Positions 14,231-26,582 of a stretch of DNA of 64,000 nt are shown here, piece after piece. The stretch is from Daphnia carinata (lineage: Eukaryota > Arthropoda > Branchiopoda > Diplostraca > Daphniidae), in contig NC_081334.1 of assembly GCF_022539665.2 (NCBI RefSeq), positions 4,092,001 through 4,156,000 of the forward strand. The letters run 5' to 3'. The notes below the pieces were generated by a model. The model made no database searches. It saw only the letters and a list, made by a program, of their open reading frames with translations, and was not told the DNA's origin. A program made the position numbers and the translations under genes. Within the stretch, counting starts at the first letter, position 1. The number at the start of each line of letters is the position of its first letter.

Positions 14231-15147
14231 TACGATTTTGTCACTCCGACGGAATGTGGTGATCTGCGTACAAGATAACTGATTACAGTGTTAATTCAGA
14301 TTTACATTTTGATCTATTTGAGTAGGGTACCCACCTGATAGGTTCAGTTGGTAAGTAAAGTTTGAAGAAAAACCAGGGAAGTTAGAACCAAAAATGGAAC
14401 GCTTGTACACATAAGGTTCGTACGAGAGCCTAGACGATACTTGGCATGCTATCTACATCACTGTGGGAACTATGTGAGCATGTTTAACAGTCAGCTTTCT
14501 GTCTTATTGGCTTGCTTATCTTATGTGGTTAACGGCGTTGTTTTGATGACGAAATTGCCAGGGAAACAGAACGAAACCGGTTGTTCGTGTCGCACAAAAC
14601 TTGACCGAACGAATTGCCCCCGTCAGACGGCAATAAAACGTTGGATTCGTCATCCTGTGTTTCACACCAAGGAGATAGTACCACAGGCAAAATGTCCGTT
14701 TTGCAATAGGTCTAGCTTTATTCTTGTAAAATAAGAGGGAGGGGATGTACCGGGTGAATTTAGGTCTCCGTTCCAACACGGTAAATTGCGTTGGGCTCGC
14801 TTTAAAACGCTTTCCAATACGACGTGCCTACTAGAATCACGAATGAAAGTAAACCTGTTGCAATTTCCAATTTCACCATGATAAAGCTATCCGATGTTTA
14901 CATTTCGCATGCGTACGATATTGAGAAATTAAAAACCCGAGTCTTTGACGATGCGGTTTAATTTCTACCAACTTTTTTCACTTTTTGGCAACAGGTGGCG
15001 TTTGTATGTTTTGATGGACAAGTTTTGTCATTTTGTGGTTGTACGACTTCGTGTGGTGAGTATTTTACAATTTTAATGCTTTAAATTAAAAATCAGCAAA
15101 TTAGCACACTTCAGTTACTTCTGTTTTCCCCAGAAGTGGAAGAAAAA
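14231..15147. other. Intergenic and 5' region of pelle
   Basis: No conserved coding sequence. A probable 5' untranslated exon of the Pelle gene ends at a GTGAGT donor near 15055, with an acceptor (CCCCAG) at about 15132 just before the start codon. An AGGTGGCG motif lies at 14993-15000. Confidence 0.45.
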
Positions 15148-17798
15148 ATGGCCTGGGCGTCACCAAAGCCCAAGTATATATATCAATTGCCGTACATACC
15201 GCAACGGGACCTGGCACTGATTTTGGATGACAATAATCAATGGAAAGAACTTGGTAGATGAATTGGGATGTTCAATTTTTTCTTCTCTTAAACTTTTTTT
15301 TGGTTTTGTTTTCATAGGTGACTTCATGCAATATAATGTAACTAGGCTGAATGAGTTTGGAAGGAATTTGCAGTCACCCACATTGGCAATGTTTTCAGAT
15401 TGGGGGCAGAAAAATCACACTGTTGTAGAACTCTTCGTTTTGCTTTCTAAAATGCAGCATTACAGAGCCCTTGAAATACTGATGCCGTATGGTATGTTTG
15501 TGTTATGGAAATCTAATGATCTTTTGCAAACTTAATCTTAATTGTTTTTTTGTTTTTTTTTTACCCAGTGGATGAGAGTTACCATGTCCTATATAGAAAC
15601 GGAGAACTGAATCTGTCCAAGTTGCTGAAAACTGAACTAAGTGGTGGTCTGGGGAGCAACAGTGAAGCTGCTGCAGCCACAGTGAGGGTATTACATTTAT
15701 CTTTCAAATGTGACAAATATTGTGACAAGGCGTGTTTATTCAATAAGTAGAGTCCTAATGGAGCAAAAGGATCTGTTGACTCGTGCAATTTTAATTCACC
15801 AGTAAGTGAAAGAGCTTTTCCCTCAAAACTGGCAGTCTTTGAGATAGGTCAACCCACTACAAGTAGTAGCAAACCCATACCAATAAACCAAGGGGATTTG
15901 ACAAGAAGCGAAAATATTCAAGCCTCCTGGAACCCCGTTTCGCCTGCTCAGGTTCCGAATCCGTCACCGCAACATGGACCCATCAATGGAACTCTTCCGA
16001 GAAGGGATTCGGAAAGCTCTGGTATTGAATTCTTAATTGTCGACTGACTTAAAAAAAATTTAAACTTCCATGTGCTTTACTAGCCTTTAGCGATGCTTCT
16101 TCTGCTTCAGCTATGTCAAACATCCCACCCATCGACGAGCATGAATTGGCAATTGCAACTAACTTCTGGAATGCGGTTTCCATTCTCGGTAAAGGAGGTT
16201 TCGGGACAGTCTACAAAGGGACGTGGAAAAACACCCAAGTGGCCATCAAACGGATGGAAAATGTAAATAGAATCGCAAGCTCAAACAAAAAGCAGAAACT
16301 TCACGAATTTTTCCCTTACTATTTTTAATTTTAGAAAGGTTTGGCTGGTGCTAACCTCATCCCTATGCAGCAGTCTATGGGTGAACTCCGCATCTTAAAT
16401 GCCGTTCGGCACGATAATATCTTGCCTCTGTATGGCTATTCACTGGGTGGAGATTATCCCTGTTTGGTTTATCAATTCATGCCCAACGGATCACTGGAAG
16501 ATCGCCTTTTATGTCGACAAAATACCTATCCGTTGAATTGGGAACAACGCTTCAACATTGCGCGGGGGACGGCTCGTGGCCTGCAGTTCCTTCACACTAT
16601 GGGAGATAAACCGTTGATTCATGGCGACATCAAAAGTGCGAATATTCTGTTAGACAAAAATTTTGAACCGAAAATTGGCGATTTTGGCTTAGCTAGGGAA
16701 GGGCCCCAAACACATTATACGCACATCAAAGTAAGATAAAAATTTTATTTTCAATCCGAAGATCTCGTACATAAAATGCATCGCATTAACTTCGAAGGTC
16801 AGTCGTGTTCTTGGAACGCGCCCTTATTTACCGGATGAATACTTACGAGGGAAGAAAATTTCGACGAAGGTTGATACCTACAGGTATTAACGGAGATTGA
16901 ATTTATTAAATCCTTCCTTAATTAGATTTAATTCATTTTTTTTGTTTGTTTAGTTTTGGAATTGTCTTGTTTGAGTTGGGCACAGGGCTTCGTGCATATG
17001 ATAATCACAGAGAGCATCCATATCTCCGAGACCAAATTGAAAACGGTGGACAAACAGATCTGCGAGATGTCAAAGCCGGTCAAGTTTGTGTGGCGCTATA
17101 CCAACCACTGATGCATTTAGGATGGTTGTGCGCCTCTGCCAAAGCTAAAGAACGACCCGAAATGGTTAAGGTATAGTTTTTACTTCTACACCTGCATTAT
17201 TTTTCCAGTCATTACGGGTAAACTTCGTTGTTACCAGGTGCTTCAAGATTTAGATCATCTGGCATCGGGAACCGAAGTTTACATTAGACAAAGCACGGCT
17301 CGACCTCCTCGAGCTGTTGACACCCCTCCAGTTAGGTTAGCGAGGGAGAAAGAGATAGAATTTTTGTCTCAAACTCCAAGAGATAAGGAGATATCATTCT
17401 TACCTCCAACTTCAAGAGATAAAGTGGTTCCTTTTCTTCTTCCGAGTCCTGCCCCACAAATAGAAGCTTCTGCTGAGCCTTTTCCCGTACCAAGAATGAA
17501 TTATGCACCTGGAATAGAAATTGTGCAACCAAACGCCATTCCATCGCCTGCCGTTATGGTAAATGAACATGAAATCATCCCAGCCTTCGATCAACTGGTT
17601 GTGTCAAGAGACGTATCAACAGGTCTTTGTAGTGTCGCATCCGATGAAATCCCAAATTTTAATTCGCTATTGAATGTGGAATCATCCTCCCAGACGGTAA
17701 ATGACGACAGAACCAAGAGTAGTTCCGGAGATAGCTCAGAAACGAGTTCTGACAGCACTGACGAGTCGGAAACCCAAGATCGTCACAGCAATATATAA
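15148..17798 (+). CDS. pll: Pelle/IRAK serine-threonine kinase with death domain
   Basis: Pelle is the kinase downstream of Toll/MyD88/Tube in immune and developmental signalling. The start ATG is at 15148 (MAWASPKPKYIYQLPYIPQ). The N-terminal death domain runs about residues 15-110 (LGDFMQYNVTRLNEFG, TLAMFSDWGQKNHTVVELF, MQHYRALEILMPY). A Ser/Pro/Asn-rich linker follows. The kinase domain has GKGGFGTVYKG, VAIKRMEN as the ATP-Lys motif, the catalytic HGDIKSANILLD (HGD in place of HRD is normal for IRAK/Pelle), DFGLAREGP, and VLGTRPYLPDEYLRG as the APE-equivalent. KAKERPEMVKV sits near its end. A C-terminal tail of about 190 residues is Ser/Thr-rich, with two FLSQTPRDKEI-like repeats, and stops at 17798. 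About nine exons join in frame. The gene looks complete and functional. Confidence 0.93.
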
Positions 17799-18042
17799 CC
17801 GCCCTCGATCCAAATTGATTATATGAAATATTATTATTACTTATTTGTTTGAAATGTGTTTACAGGAAACTTGAATTCATAAAAAAAAAAAAAAAATGTA
17901 AAAAGGAAGGCCCGGGGAGGAAGGTGTAATAATTTGATAAAAGATGCTTGAAATCTGGTCGAGTTTGTTCATAGAGGTCGCGGCGTACGCCTTTGAAATG
18001 TTTCAGTGATGTCTGCTGCCGTTACAAAATTGAATGCCTGAG

Positions 18043-18796
18043 ATGAGCTGTAAACTTTCGGGATTCTTCACGTTATTATTGGTTTGTAACAAGCATTCAA
18101 GTCTATAAACATTCATGAACCTGTTTCTAATTGCGTTGTGGTTTTAATACATTTTAGTTATGGTGTATTGCAGACTGCAAAGATTTGACTTTACAATCGG
18201 TAGTTGGAGACGTGGTTGCCGATAATTTTACGTATTTCACCCTAGGCTACGATGGACCCATAAGTTTGATCCTTGATTCCTTGTAAGTATTCCATAAAAG
18301 TCATGTAAAATGATTCAAAAAACAATTCAGCAATAATTTTCTATTTCAGGGAAGGTGATGCAGACTTGTATATATCACAGTTCTTGTTACACCCATCATA
18401 CAACACTTCTGAATACTGTTTGCACTCTGCCACATGTGGGCAAGATCGTGTTGATATACCGTCAGGCTTTCAAAGGCCAATTGGTGTAGGTGTATATGGT
18501 CATGTTCTACATCCATCTACAACATTCCAGCTCACCGTTGTCCTAAGAGATGAGTTTGGCCAATTGCAGGAGGGTTTTGAATCTCTTTTAGACTCTGATT
18601 ACCTTGAAATGAAAAGAGTTGGAGGCACTGGAAATAGTGGATACAGAATTCCCCAGGTATTGCCAATGATTTCTATATTAAAATAGCTTCTCATCAATAT
18701 TTTGTTATGGTGCCATTACAGAGTGAAGAGCAATCAGTTTTTTCATCAATGCTTTGGACCTTTTTAGAGATCCTCTTAGAAGTGCTTTTTGCCTAG
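18043..18796 (+). CDS. UPF0669 / C6orf120-like secreted protein
   Basis: Four exons: 18043-18081, 18158-18282, 18350-18656 and about 18721-18796. Exon 1 (MSCKLSGFFTLLL) plus the first residues of exon 2 (LWCIADC) form a signal peptide. The body shows GYDGPISLILDSLEGDADLY, HPSYNTSEYCLHSATCG, FQRPIGVGVYGH and a C-terminal hydrophobic helix (SSMLWTFLEILLEVLFA). These match the human C6orf120 layout, including LHPS, SATCG and RRPVGIGVYGH. The family is secreted or ER-luminal with poorly known function. The stop codon TAG at 18794-18796 lies 21 bases before the ERCC4 start codon. The same TAG also provides an AG preceded by a pyrimidine-rich tract, so it could act as a splice acceptor for the next gene (inference). 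Confidence 0.88.
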
Positions 18797-18817
18797 TTTC
18801 TGAAGAAAATCCTCACT

Positions 18818-21800
18818 ATGTTGGACTTCGAGAATCAAATGTTTTTGGATGTATTGAATGAAGATGGTCTGGTGATAGCTGCAAAAGGAATTGGACTTGA
18901 CAGTGTTTTCATCAATTTGTTGAAAGTGTACAGTGACACTGGGAATTTAGTGATTGTTTTGGGTACCACACCAAAAGAAGAAGAATTTTTCATTTCGGAA
19001 CTAGAGTCCATGGGAGTGAAACCTCTACCCAAGCTTTTGTCATCGGAATTCAGTGTAAATGATAGGTAATCATAAAGGTTTTTTTTAAAATATCAATATG
19101 TCTACGCAAATAACGAAAATGACCAATTGCAGGCAATCTGTTTATATGGAGGGTGGTGTGATATTTAGCTCTTCCAGAATCTTAGTAGTCGACATGTTGA
19201 TGGGTCGCATGCCGATAGATTTGATTACTGGGGTGCTTGTGTACAAGGCGCATCGCATCATAGAAACTTCGCAAGAAGCATTTATTCTTCGATTATATCG
19301 ACAAAAGAACAAGGTAAGAACATTTTGCGTTATGAATGTTGCTTCCTCTTCAAGAGTTTAAAAACCACAATGAAATTGCACATACAGAAAGGTTTCATCA
19401 AGGCATTTTCCAGTTCCCCAGTAAGCTTTACCCGGGGATTCAGTCAAGTTACCCGTGTAATGAAATCCCTATACGTCCGTCATCTTTTCCTTTGGCCACG
19501 TTTCCACGCCACCATTCAATCGACGTTGAATGAAAACCAGGTAGAGTTAAACTGGCTACCTTTTTTGAATGGAGCTTGGTGAATCTACCCTTAATGTGCC
19601 TTATATTCAATAGCCGGATGTTATCGAACTTCGCCTGCCGCTGACTCCATACATGGTGACGATACAGACTGCAATTCTGGACTTGATACATTTCAGTGTT
19701 AAAGAATTGCGTCGTATTAATCCTTCGGTACAGACATTTTCATTAAATTGGAAAATTAGTGGTATTTTCTTAGAAGTTCGTTTGAATGTGTAGCTAGACC
19801 TGGACGAAATGACAGTTGAAAATGCCTTATCCAAGTGCTTCAAAAAAATCATTAAATTTCAGTTGGAACCCGTGTGGCATCAGGTTTGTTTACCGTAATT
19901 GAATTTCGTATCTGTTACAAGTTTTCTAAATCAATCTAATTAACAGCTCAGCGGGAAAACAAAGCAGCTTGTTGAGGACCTGGGTACCTTAAGAAACCTT
20001 CTACTCAATTTGACGCAGTATGACTGCGTGACGTTTAACGTAGTAGTCAAGTCTCTAAGGACTACAGAACGGGCGTTAAAAACTGCCGGCTGGATGTTGT
20101 TAGATGCGGCCGAAAATCTGTTCCTTACGACAAGAGCGCGTGTTTATGGGAAGTCTCTAGAAGAAAATGGTACAAATAAGTTTTTATGGACACGATAGGT
20201 CAATATGTAGCGTTCTTAATACTTGATTTTAGCCAAGCCAGAACTAGAAGAAAATCCAAAATGGACAGCGTTGACGGAAATTATGAAAGAGATTCGCATT
20301 GAAATCGATGCTCAAGGAGAAGTGTTTCCGTCCATCAAGACATTAATAGTAGCTGAAGATGATCGAACTTGTCACCAACTTCAACAAATTCTCGAATCTG
20401 GCTCAGAACAGTTTCTCCAGAAAATCTTTACGAAATCAAATTCATCCAAGGATTCAGTTGAAAAACAAGAGTAGGTTTATGGCAAAATGCAGGTCCACGT
20501 AAGACCAGCAGTTTCATTTTCATACTTTATTTTAACAGGCAGCGCAACCCCAGTGAAGTTGTGGAGTCCGTTGAGTTAATCCGCGAGCCCGTCATCATTC
20601 AACCACTTAAGGGGGCAGCTGATCCTTACGCTCTACACCAAATACTTTACCAGTTACGTCCGCGATTCGTTATCATGTACGATTGCGAAGTTTCGTTCGT
20701 GCGCCAGGTAAAAACATAAAATCCATGGAGAGCTACCTTAACATCGTTAATGTAATTTAATTATTTTACTGAATTTTCAAAAGGTGGAAGTTTATCAAGC
20801 CACTCATAAAGAACATGCCGTGCGGGTCTACTTTCTGATCTACGATGCGTCGGCCGAAGAACAATCCTATTTAACTAGTTTGCGTCGAGAGAAAGAGGCG
20901 TTTGAATTGCTCATTCGTGAGAAAGGGGTACTAGCGTATTATTCATTCTCTCCATCGATTGTCCTAAAATTTTTCCTTAATATTTGAGCAGACGATGGTG
21001 ATTCCAGAAGACCGTGAAGGTCGCACCGATGACCACCCAGACTTCGTTAGAGATCCGCGCAAGGCATCGGAGATGGCACTGGTTCCGCTCGACACTCGTC
21101 AAATGGCTCGCAAAGATGTCCGCCAAGTGGTTGTTGTCGATATGAGAGAATTTCGCAGTGAATTACCTTCGCTACTTCACCGGAGAGGAATTGATATTTT
21201 GCCAATAACTATCGAGGTATGGCTCGGCTTGAAGTACCCTTACGGCATTTCATTAAGTTGTGTTTTTATAGGTTGGTGATTATATTCTCACTCCCGATAT
21301 TTGCGTCGAAAGGAAGAGTTTGAATGATTTGATTGGGTCATTGAATAGTGGTCGGCTCTACAGTCAGTCGCAGGAAATGTGCCGACACTACGCTAAGCCT
21401 ATGCTGCTGATTGAATTTGATCACGACAAGCCTTTCGCATTGCAGGTAATCTAGTTTAGTCGGATTTCACATCTATCTTTGCGTATTAAACTTGTGTTTC
21501 TATCCCAGGGAAAATATTACTTATCTAATGATTCTTCTTCATTAACGGATGTTACGTCACGTTTGCAATTACTGACATTACATTTTCCGAAACTACGCAT
21601 CGTATGGTCACCGGGACCTTACGCAACCGCTGAAATTTTCGAAGAATTGAAGGTAAATGATTAATTTTGTTTATCATGATGGAGAAAGTTCATTGATCAA
21701 ACAAGATAACATATATTTATTGCTGCTACAGAAAGGGCGTGATCAGCCGGACCCTGTCAAAGCGGCATCGCTAAGTTCGGATGCTTACACAGAGAAAAAT

Positions 21801-22199
21801 GCCGAAAAATATAATCCTGCAATCCACGTTGGTTTATCTTACAACTTAACTGTCTAAAATGTAATCTAAGCTACTGTGTTTGAACAGGATTTTATGATGA
21901 AACTACCCGGCATCAACTCTAAAAATATTCGAAGGGTTTTAAACAAGGTGGAAGACCTCGGTCAGCTACTTTCATTATCTCTGGTAAAAATCTTAAGATT
22001 ACCTCACCGTTCGTAAGCTTTAACTCTTAATTTTTAATAGGAGGAGTTGCATGAATTGCTGGAAAATGGTACCAATGCAAAAGAGCTTTGGGATGCATTG
22101 CATTCTTCCCAGCATTTAGCAGTTCTTCAGGCGGAGCCCACTGGAAAAAATAAAGGCAAAAAGGGTAAAAGTTGGAGAGGCAAACCTCGAAGACCATGA
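18818..22199 (+). CDS. ERCC4: DNA repair endonuclease ERCC4/XPF (MEI-9)
   Basis: XPF is the catalytic subunit of the XPF-ERCC1 structure-specific nuclease used in nucleotide-excision, crosslink and recombination repair. The start is [20 protein letters not shown] at 18818. The inactive SF2 helicase-like half contains [41 protein letters not shown] and [11 protein letters not shown]. It continues with [13 protein letters not shown] and [13 protein letters not shown]. The nuclease domain has [13 protein letters not shown], then [20 protein letters not shown]. This contains the ERKxxxD catalytic signature, so the active site is intact. [21 protein letters not shown] follows. A C-terminal helix-hairpin-helix ([19 protein letters not shown]) ends the fold, with a basic Gly/Lys tail to the stop at 22197-22199. 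About thirteen exons join in frame. It is tail-to-tail with the Ig-domain gene, 73 bp away. Confidence 0.95.
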
Positions 22200-22272
22200 G
22201 GACGATAATGCAATCCATATTTTTTATGTATTTGGAATAATACAGTATTCTGTTTCTTGCAAGATTTCAAAT

Positions 22273-23283
22273 TCAGATCGGTTTTTCGGAATTCACCGAT
22301 GAAGATTGATTGCGGCCAACAGCGGGTATCACGGATTTGCGCAATTTGATGGGGGGCGTCCGATGCTCTTGCACATCTTCTTCGTGATAAATCATCCAAC
22401 CGCTATGATTTATGTCGTTGAGGTGAATTGGATTAGGTGTAACTAATTTAATAGCTTCCGTGATTGGACCGGTAGCCGCTCGCTGTTGCCAGTGTCCAGT
22501 GAACGTGTCGGCAGCGTGATATGCCATGTTTGCGTTAACGAACTGGCGATTCCCGATCACGTAAACTTCGCGGCTTTCAGCCGTTGAAGCTGTTGACGAA
22601 ACGGATTGGCAATAGTAAGCTGCCTGTGAATGCAATTCCACCGTTTAAATGCCTTCGTGGTTTTGTTGTGAAATCCACTATTACTTACCTGACTGGAATC
22701 CGGCTCTGGCCTGAGAAATGTTAGTACGGAACGTGTGGCGCCATTTGGGAGGTTCTCCAAGTTAACAGCGTAGTGCACCGGATCGACGACGTTGGTTCCG
22801 TCGGCTATGGTAATTGCTGTGCTGGCAACTGTCGAACTATCCCGACGAACCCAACGCAATAACTACGACGTCGCATAGGATTTTTTTAATGATTTTTTGC
22901 TTGAATAATTTGATTAATTACCGCTGGCTGTCGTGCAGGAACAGATTCGCAAGACAGCTGGATTCGCACGAGTTGCATCCTAGGAGGCGGAATAACCTGC
23001 TGAGGAGGGCCATTGTTATGCAGGATGCTGTTTACCACGACCAGGTAATTGTTAAAATAGTGGACTTTAAATTTAACTACCGTTACTCTTACGTATTGCC
23101 GTAAGGAAATCCCTCGAACGGCTGGAGGCCGTTAGATCCAAGTGGCATGAAACCTGCATGGGGCGGGAAAGGTCCATTTTGCTGTTGTGGGGCCGGAATC
23201 TGTTGTTGAAACGGATAGGGCCATGGATTTTGGCAATTCGCCCTAGCTAGCAGCACGACAAAGCAAACCACCTGGAACACCAT
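22273..23283 (-). CDS. Secreted protein with one immunoglobulin-like domain
   Basis: The start ATG is at 23283 and the signal peptide reads MVFQVVCFVVLLARANCQ. Next is a Pro/Gln-rich stretch of about 45 residues (FQQQIPAPQQQNGPFPPHAG, then GFPYGNT). Exons 2-4 encode an Ig-like fold: IQLSCES with the first Cys, LRWVRRDSS with the core Trp, LENLPNGATRSVLTFLRPE, and SSQAAYYCQSV with the D...YYC motif. A C-terminal stretch of about 90 residues without recognised domain ends at 22273. No membrane segment or GPI signal is visible, so it is probably soluble and extracellular. Exon 1 joins exon 2 in phase through a short intron (donor at about 23094, acceptor TAAACAG at about 23027). Function is unknown; the serpin upstream on the same strand has a similar Gln/Pro-rich N-terminus. 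Confidence 0.72.
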
Positions 23284-23575
23284 GATCGAAAGCACTGAAG
23301 CTTATGTTCGTTTTCGTAGCCCATTATTATAGACGTGAACGGCGACAATGATGCGGGTATCGAGCAATATCTATTAGTGGGAATCGCTAGGCGTGCGGGT
23401 TATAAATGATCCGTTGAAAACAGGAGACTCCGGAAGCAAAGTGAAGAACAGTACAACTAAAATCGTTGTTTTCTGTATTCACTCGTCACGATTAATGAGT
23501 ACATTCATGATTTAACGGTAAACAAATTTCAATTTTCAAACTGTTATTCTTTAGATTACGGGGAATATTATGCGG

Positions 23576-25349
23576 TTATTTCCATGTGCGGGTTGTTTCG
23601 CCGGGCCGGACGACACGGCCGAAGAACAAAATGGCCTTGGAATGAATATCGCGAATGAAAAACAGGAAAGGTTGGTTAGCCACGAATGATTTTGAAGGAC
23701 CATCGCGGCTCAGATTAAGCACTGTTGCTGCAGCGGCTTCGGTGCCGCTTTCCGTCACTTCGATGAACGTCTGATGAATTATGTTGTCCAAAGCCACTCC
23801 GCTTTTAGTTGTCATGCGACTCAAATCAGCCGAGCTGGGTGAAAAGAGATCCGTCACCCCCAGACCTCGTAATGCGTTCTGATGGTGCAGTAACAGCTGG
23901 TTCTTCATGTTAATCTAATTATTTTATAGAAACCAAAGTGTACCTTGAGCTCGAGCTTTTTCTGGATACGAAATTTAGGTAAAGAAATGGACACTGTTTT
24001 GGCCTCCATGCGCGAGAACAGTTGTTCCAGTTTCTCAACTGTTAACTTGTTTTCCAGACGATTCAATGAAGCCAGACCTTGTTTCTCCAGCGGCAAAAGG
24101 ATGAACATACCAAGTTCTTCGCCCTAACAAAAAGAATTGCAAGATTTTACGGATTTTGTTTTAAATGGCTGGATGATGAATTACAACCTTATAGGGCATG
24201 CCGATCATCTTGCATCCTAATTCTTCGCTTTCGACGTAGGCCACTAGAGAATGAGTTCGCATAGTCAGTGGGGATAGGATCTCCGATGGAGAAATGTAGA
24301 AGTCTTCTCTGCGAGTCAAGTCGGGTGCGAACGGATCAGCCCAGTTGGCATTGAAGTAGACGGCATTCGCCACAACCAATTGCGTGTCTGGTGGCAAGCT
24401 GGCCAATATGTTGGTGATCTTTCCCTTGGTCTTGTCTGACACCCACTTGTTGATTATATTAGCGGAACCGTAGGGATTGCGGATAATATCCAGTTCACTC
24501 ACTTCACTATGGTAATATTCTTTAGCCTTCAATTTCAAAAATTACAATTAAGAACAATTGTTTTAATTAAGTCCAACCAAACCAATTTTTTTACTTTGTT
24601 GATGTAGTCGTCCGTGAATCGTGATTGCTTCTGGCTGAACAAACCATTGGCGATATTGAACAAGATGGAAGATCCAGCATCGACATCCAATCTCTTGGCT
24701 CGGTCCATCAAGAATTTGTAGGCTCCATTAATATCCAAGTCATTGGCGTTGTCGTGGTAACCAAGAGCAGTTCGGAGTTGGTTATAACTGTTACCGCTTG
24801 AACCTGGGTTTGTAATATGTGACAGGTAAACAAACGTGATTGTTATGTAAGCTATCGGAAAACTATGTTTTCAATCGATTGGATTGGTTACGTACCCATA
24901 AGAAGCATAGTGAGCGTAGAGGCGATACTCAGCGGCGAAAAGACGGTATTGGTGGCGCAATCATTTTCGGCATTGCCTTTGCATCGGCCCATGTCCAGCG
25001 CTAGCGAAAGCATGGCCGTCGGGATGCTGAAGCCATTGTTGTTGTTATTCTGAGGCTGCTGGAGAGGCTGACTTTGATTCCGTGATAACGATTCTCTGCT
25101 CGCCAACAACGAAACTGGGGGCGCAAACTGTAAGTTGTCAAACTGTTGTTGGGGGAAAGAAGGCAGCGGTTGGGAAAAGGATGAGCCAGTCGAGGGACTG
25201 GGAAATGTGAATGGAACGACCTGCGGGGCTGACCGTCTTTGCTGATTGAAACTAATTACATCTGATTGCTGATGAAGAATTTGATCGTGAAGTTGTTGCT
25301 CGCTGACAGGTAGAAGAAGAAGTCCGCCAAGTAGCAGATATACTGACAT
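23576..25349 (-). CDS. Secreted serpin with long Gln-rich N-terminal extension
   Basis: Serpins trap serine or cysteine proteases by cleavage of a reactive loop. The start ATG is at 25349; the signal peptide is MSVYLLLGGLLLLPVSEQQ. About 100 residues of Gln/Pro/Ser-rich sequence precede the serpin fold. The fold begins at NTVFSPLSIASTLTMLLMG and includes VANAVYFNANWADPF, GMFILLPLE and HQTFIEVTESGTEAAAAT. It ends with FLFFIRDIHSKAILFFGRV and a short tail, stop at 23576. The hinge GTEAAAAT has small residues as in inhibitory serpins. Counting from the hinge places P1 near the Arg-Asp of NLSRDG, so a trypsin-like target is plausible but not fixed. Roughly six exons join in frame. Serpins of this type regulate melanisation or Toll cascades in arthropods (family knowledge). 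Confidence 0.88.
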
Positions 25350-26582
25350 CTCTGTCTAATCACAAATAAAAAGGTATAGTCTAGCAAGTGAATTAAAATA
25401 CTATTGTGATGCTTTTTACCTGATTTAATTGTTTGGTTGCACTAAGAATTTAAACACCAGAAACCGGAATTTGACGAAGAAAAGTAAACGTATCAGCCAG
25501 GAAAACGTTTGGCGAGATGACGGGTCGGCCTTCACGTGAATGATTGTCCAGCCAGGCAGATCTTCTACTGGGAGACTATGGCCATCGCCACACAGGACTA
25601 AGGTGCGTGTATGCGTGTCAAGCCAAAGCTGCAGCGCTGTACACACCACTTTTATTGCAATAGGAAGGGCAGAAAAAAATCCGCGACATTGCCTCGGGTA
25701 TCCACCAGCAGTTGTTATCGACGAACAACATCTGAAAACGTACCTTAAATACCTTCTTTCTCTTCCACGTAGGTGTAGCAACAAAAGCGTTGGAAGTTGA
25801 TAGATATATTTTTTTAAAATTGCTATTGTGTTGGACTTAGGCCAGCCGTGGTTACTCCTCAGATGAGAGATACTGTTGATTATGAAGAAGATCCAGAGGT
25901 TTATTGACTTTTTGACTTGGTACCTTCAGGTGCGTGAACACGGACGCGTGGACTCTCGTGTCCAGCTCAAAAACCAAGGTGAATCCCGCCCTGCGGCTAT
26001 TTTTTTTTTCTTTTCTTTTTTCTTCTTTATTCTAACAAAACATTTAAGTGATTTAAATTTTGATACGCGGTGAGCTAAGTGTTTTTTGGGATTGCGAACC
26101 TTTGTGTTCTTTCTTTAACAGAATGAGATTGTCGCTGGGCCGAAACGGATGACTTTTTTTCTTGATATTATTTCCTTTGATGAAAAGGTTAGAATTGGAG
26201 TCATACCTATTAAATGAAAATGTAGGCTGGTTGTATCTGGTAGCATTTCTAGGCTTTTCTTCATTCATTCTTGGTGACTCGTAAATTTCTTGGGAGCCCC
26301 AGGATGACGATAGCGTCGGTTTTCCCCATTCAACAAGCCAATGCCGGAAATGCTTTTTCGGATTTTCCCATGATAAAACACCTATAAAGGAATCTGTACT
26401 TCGTCATGTTAGGCAATATTTACGGGAAGAAAAGGGGTTTTTGGCCATGCTACATGATTTGTGCCAAATGTTCTTTGTAAGCCGTGTATTGGGCAAATGC
26501 GTGATCCAAGGCCGTCTATTCTCTTTTCTTTTAGTGTTATCTGCCTGGCGCATTGGTAGAGGTAGAAGCTTACAATCGTAAT
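25350..26582. other. Intergenic, serpin promoter side
   Basis: Two opposed open frames cover about 25425-25800 and overlap one another; neither looks like a known protein. A T/C-rich run lies at about 26000-26030. The left end must include the serpin promoter. The right end should include the 3' UTR of the coiled-coil gene. Confidence 0.4.

Noticed and set aside
14441-14734. 97-codon plus-strand frame with several Cys
   Set aside because: No conserved motif, and a minus-strand frame of similar length overlaps it.
25425-25800. Two overlapping antisense frames (119 and 86 codons)
   Set aside because: They shadow one another, lack domain signals and sit at the serpin promoter.
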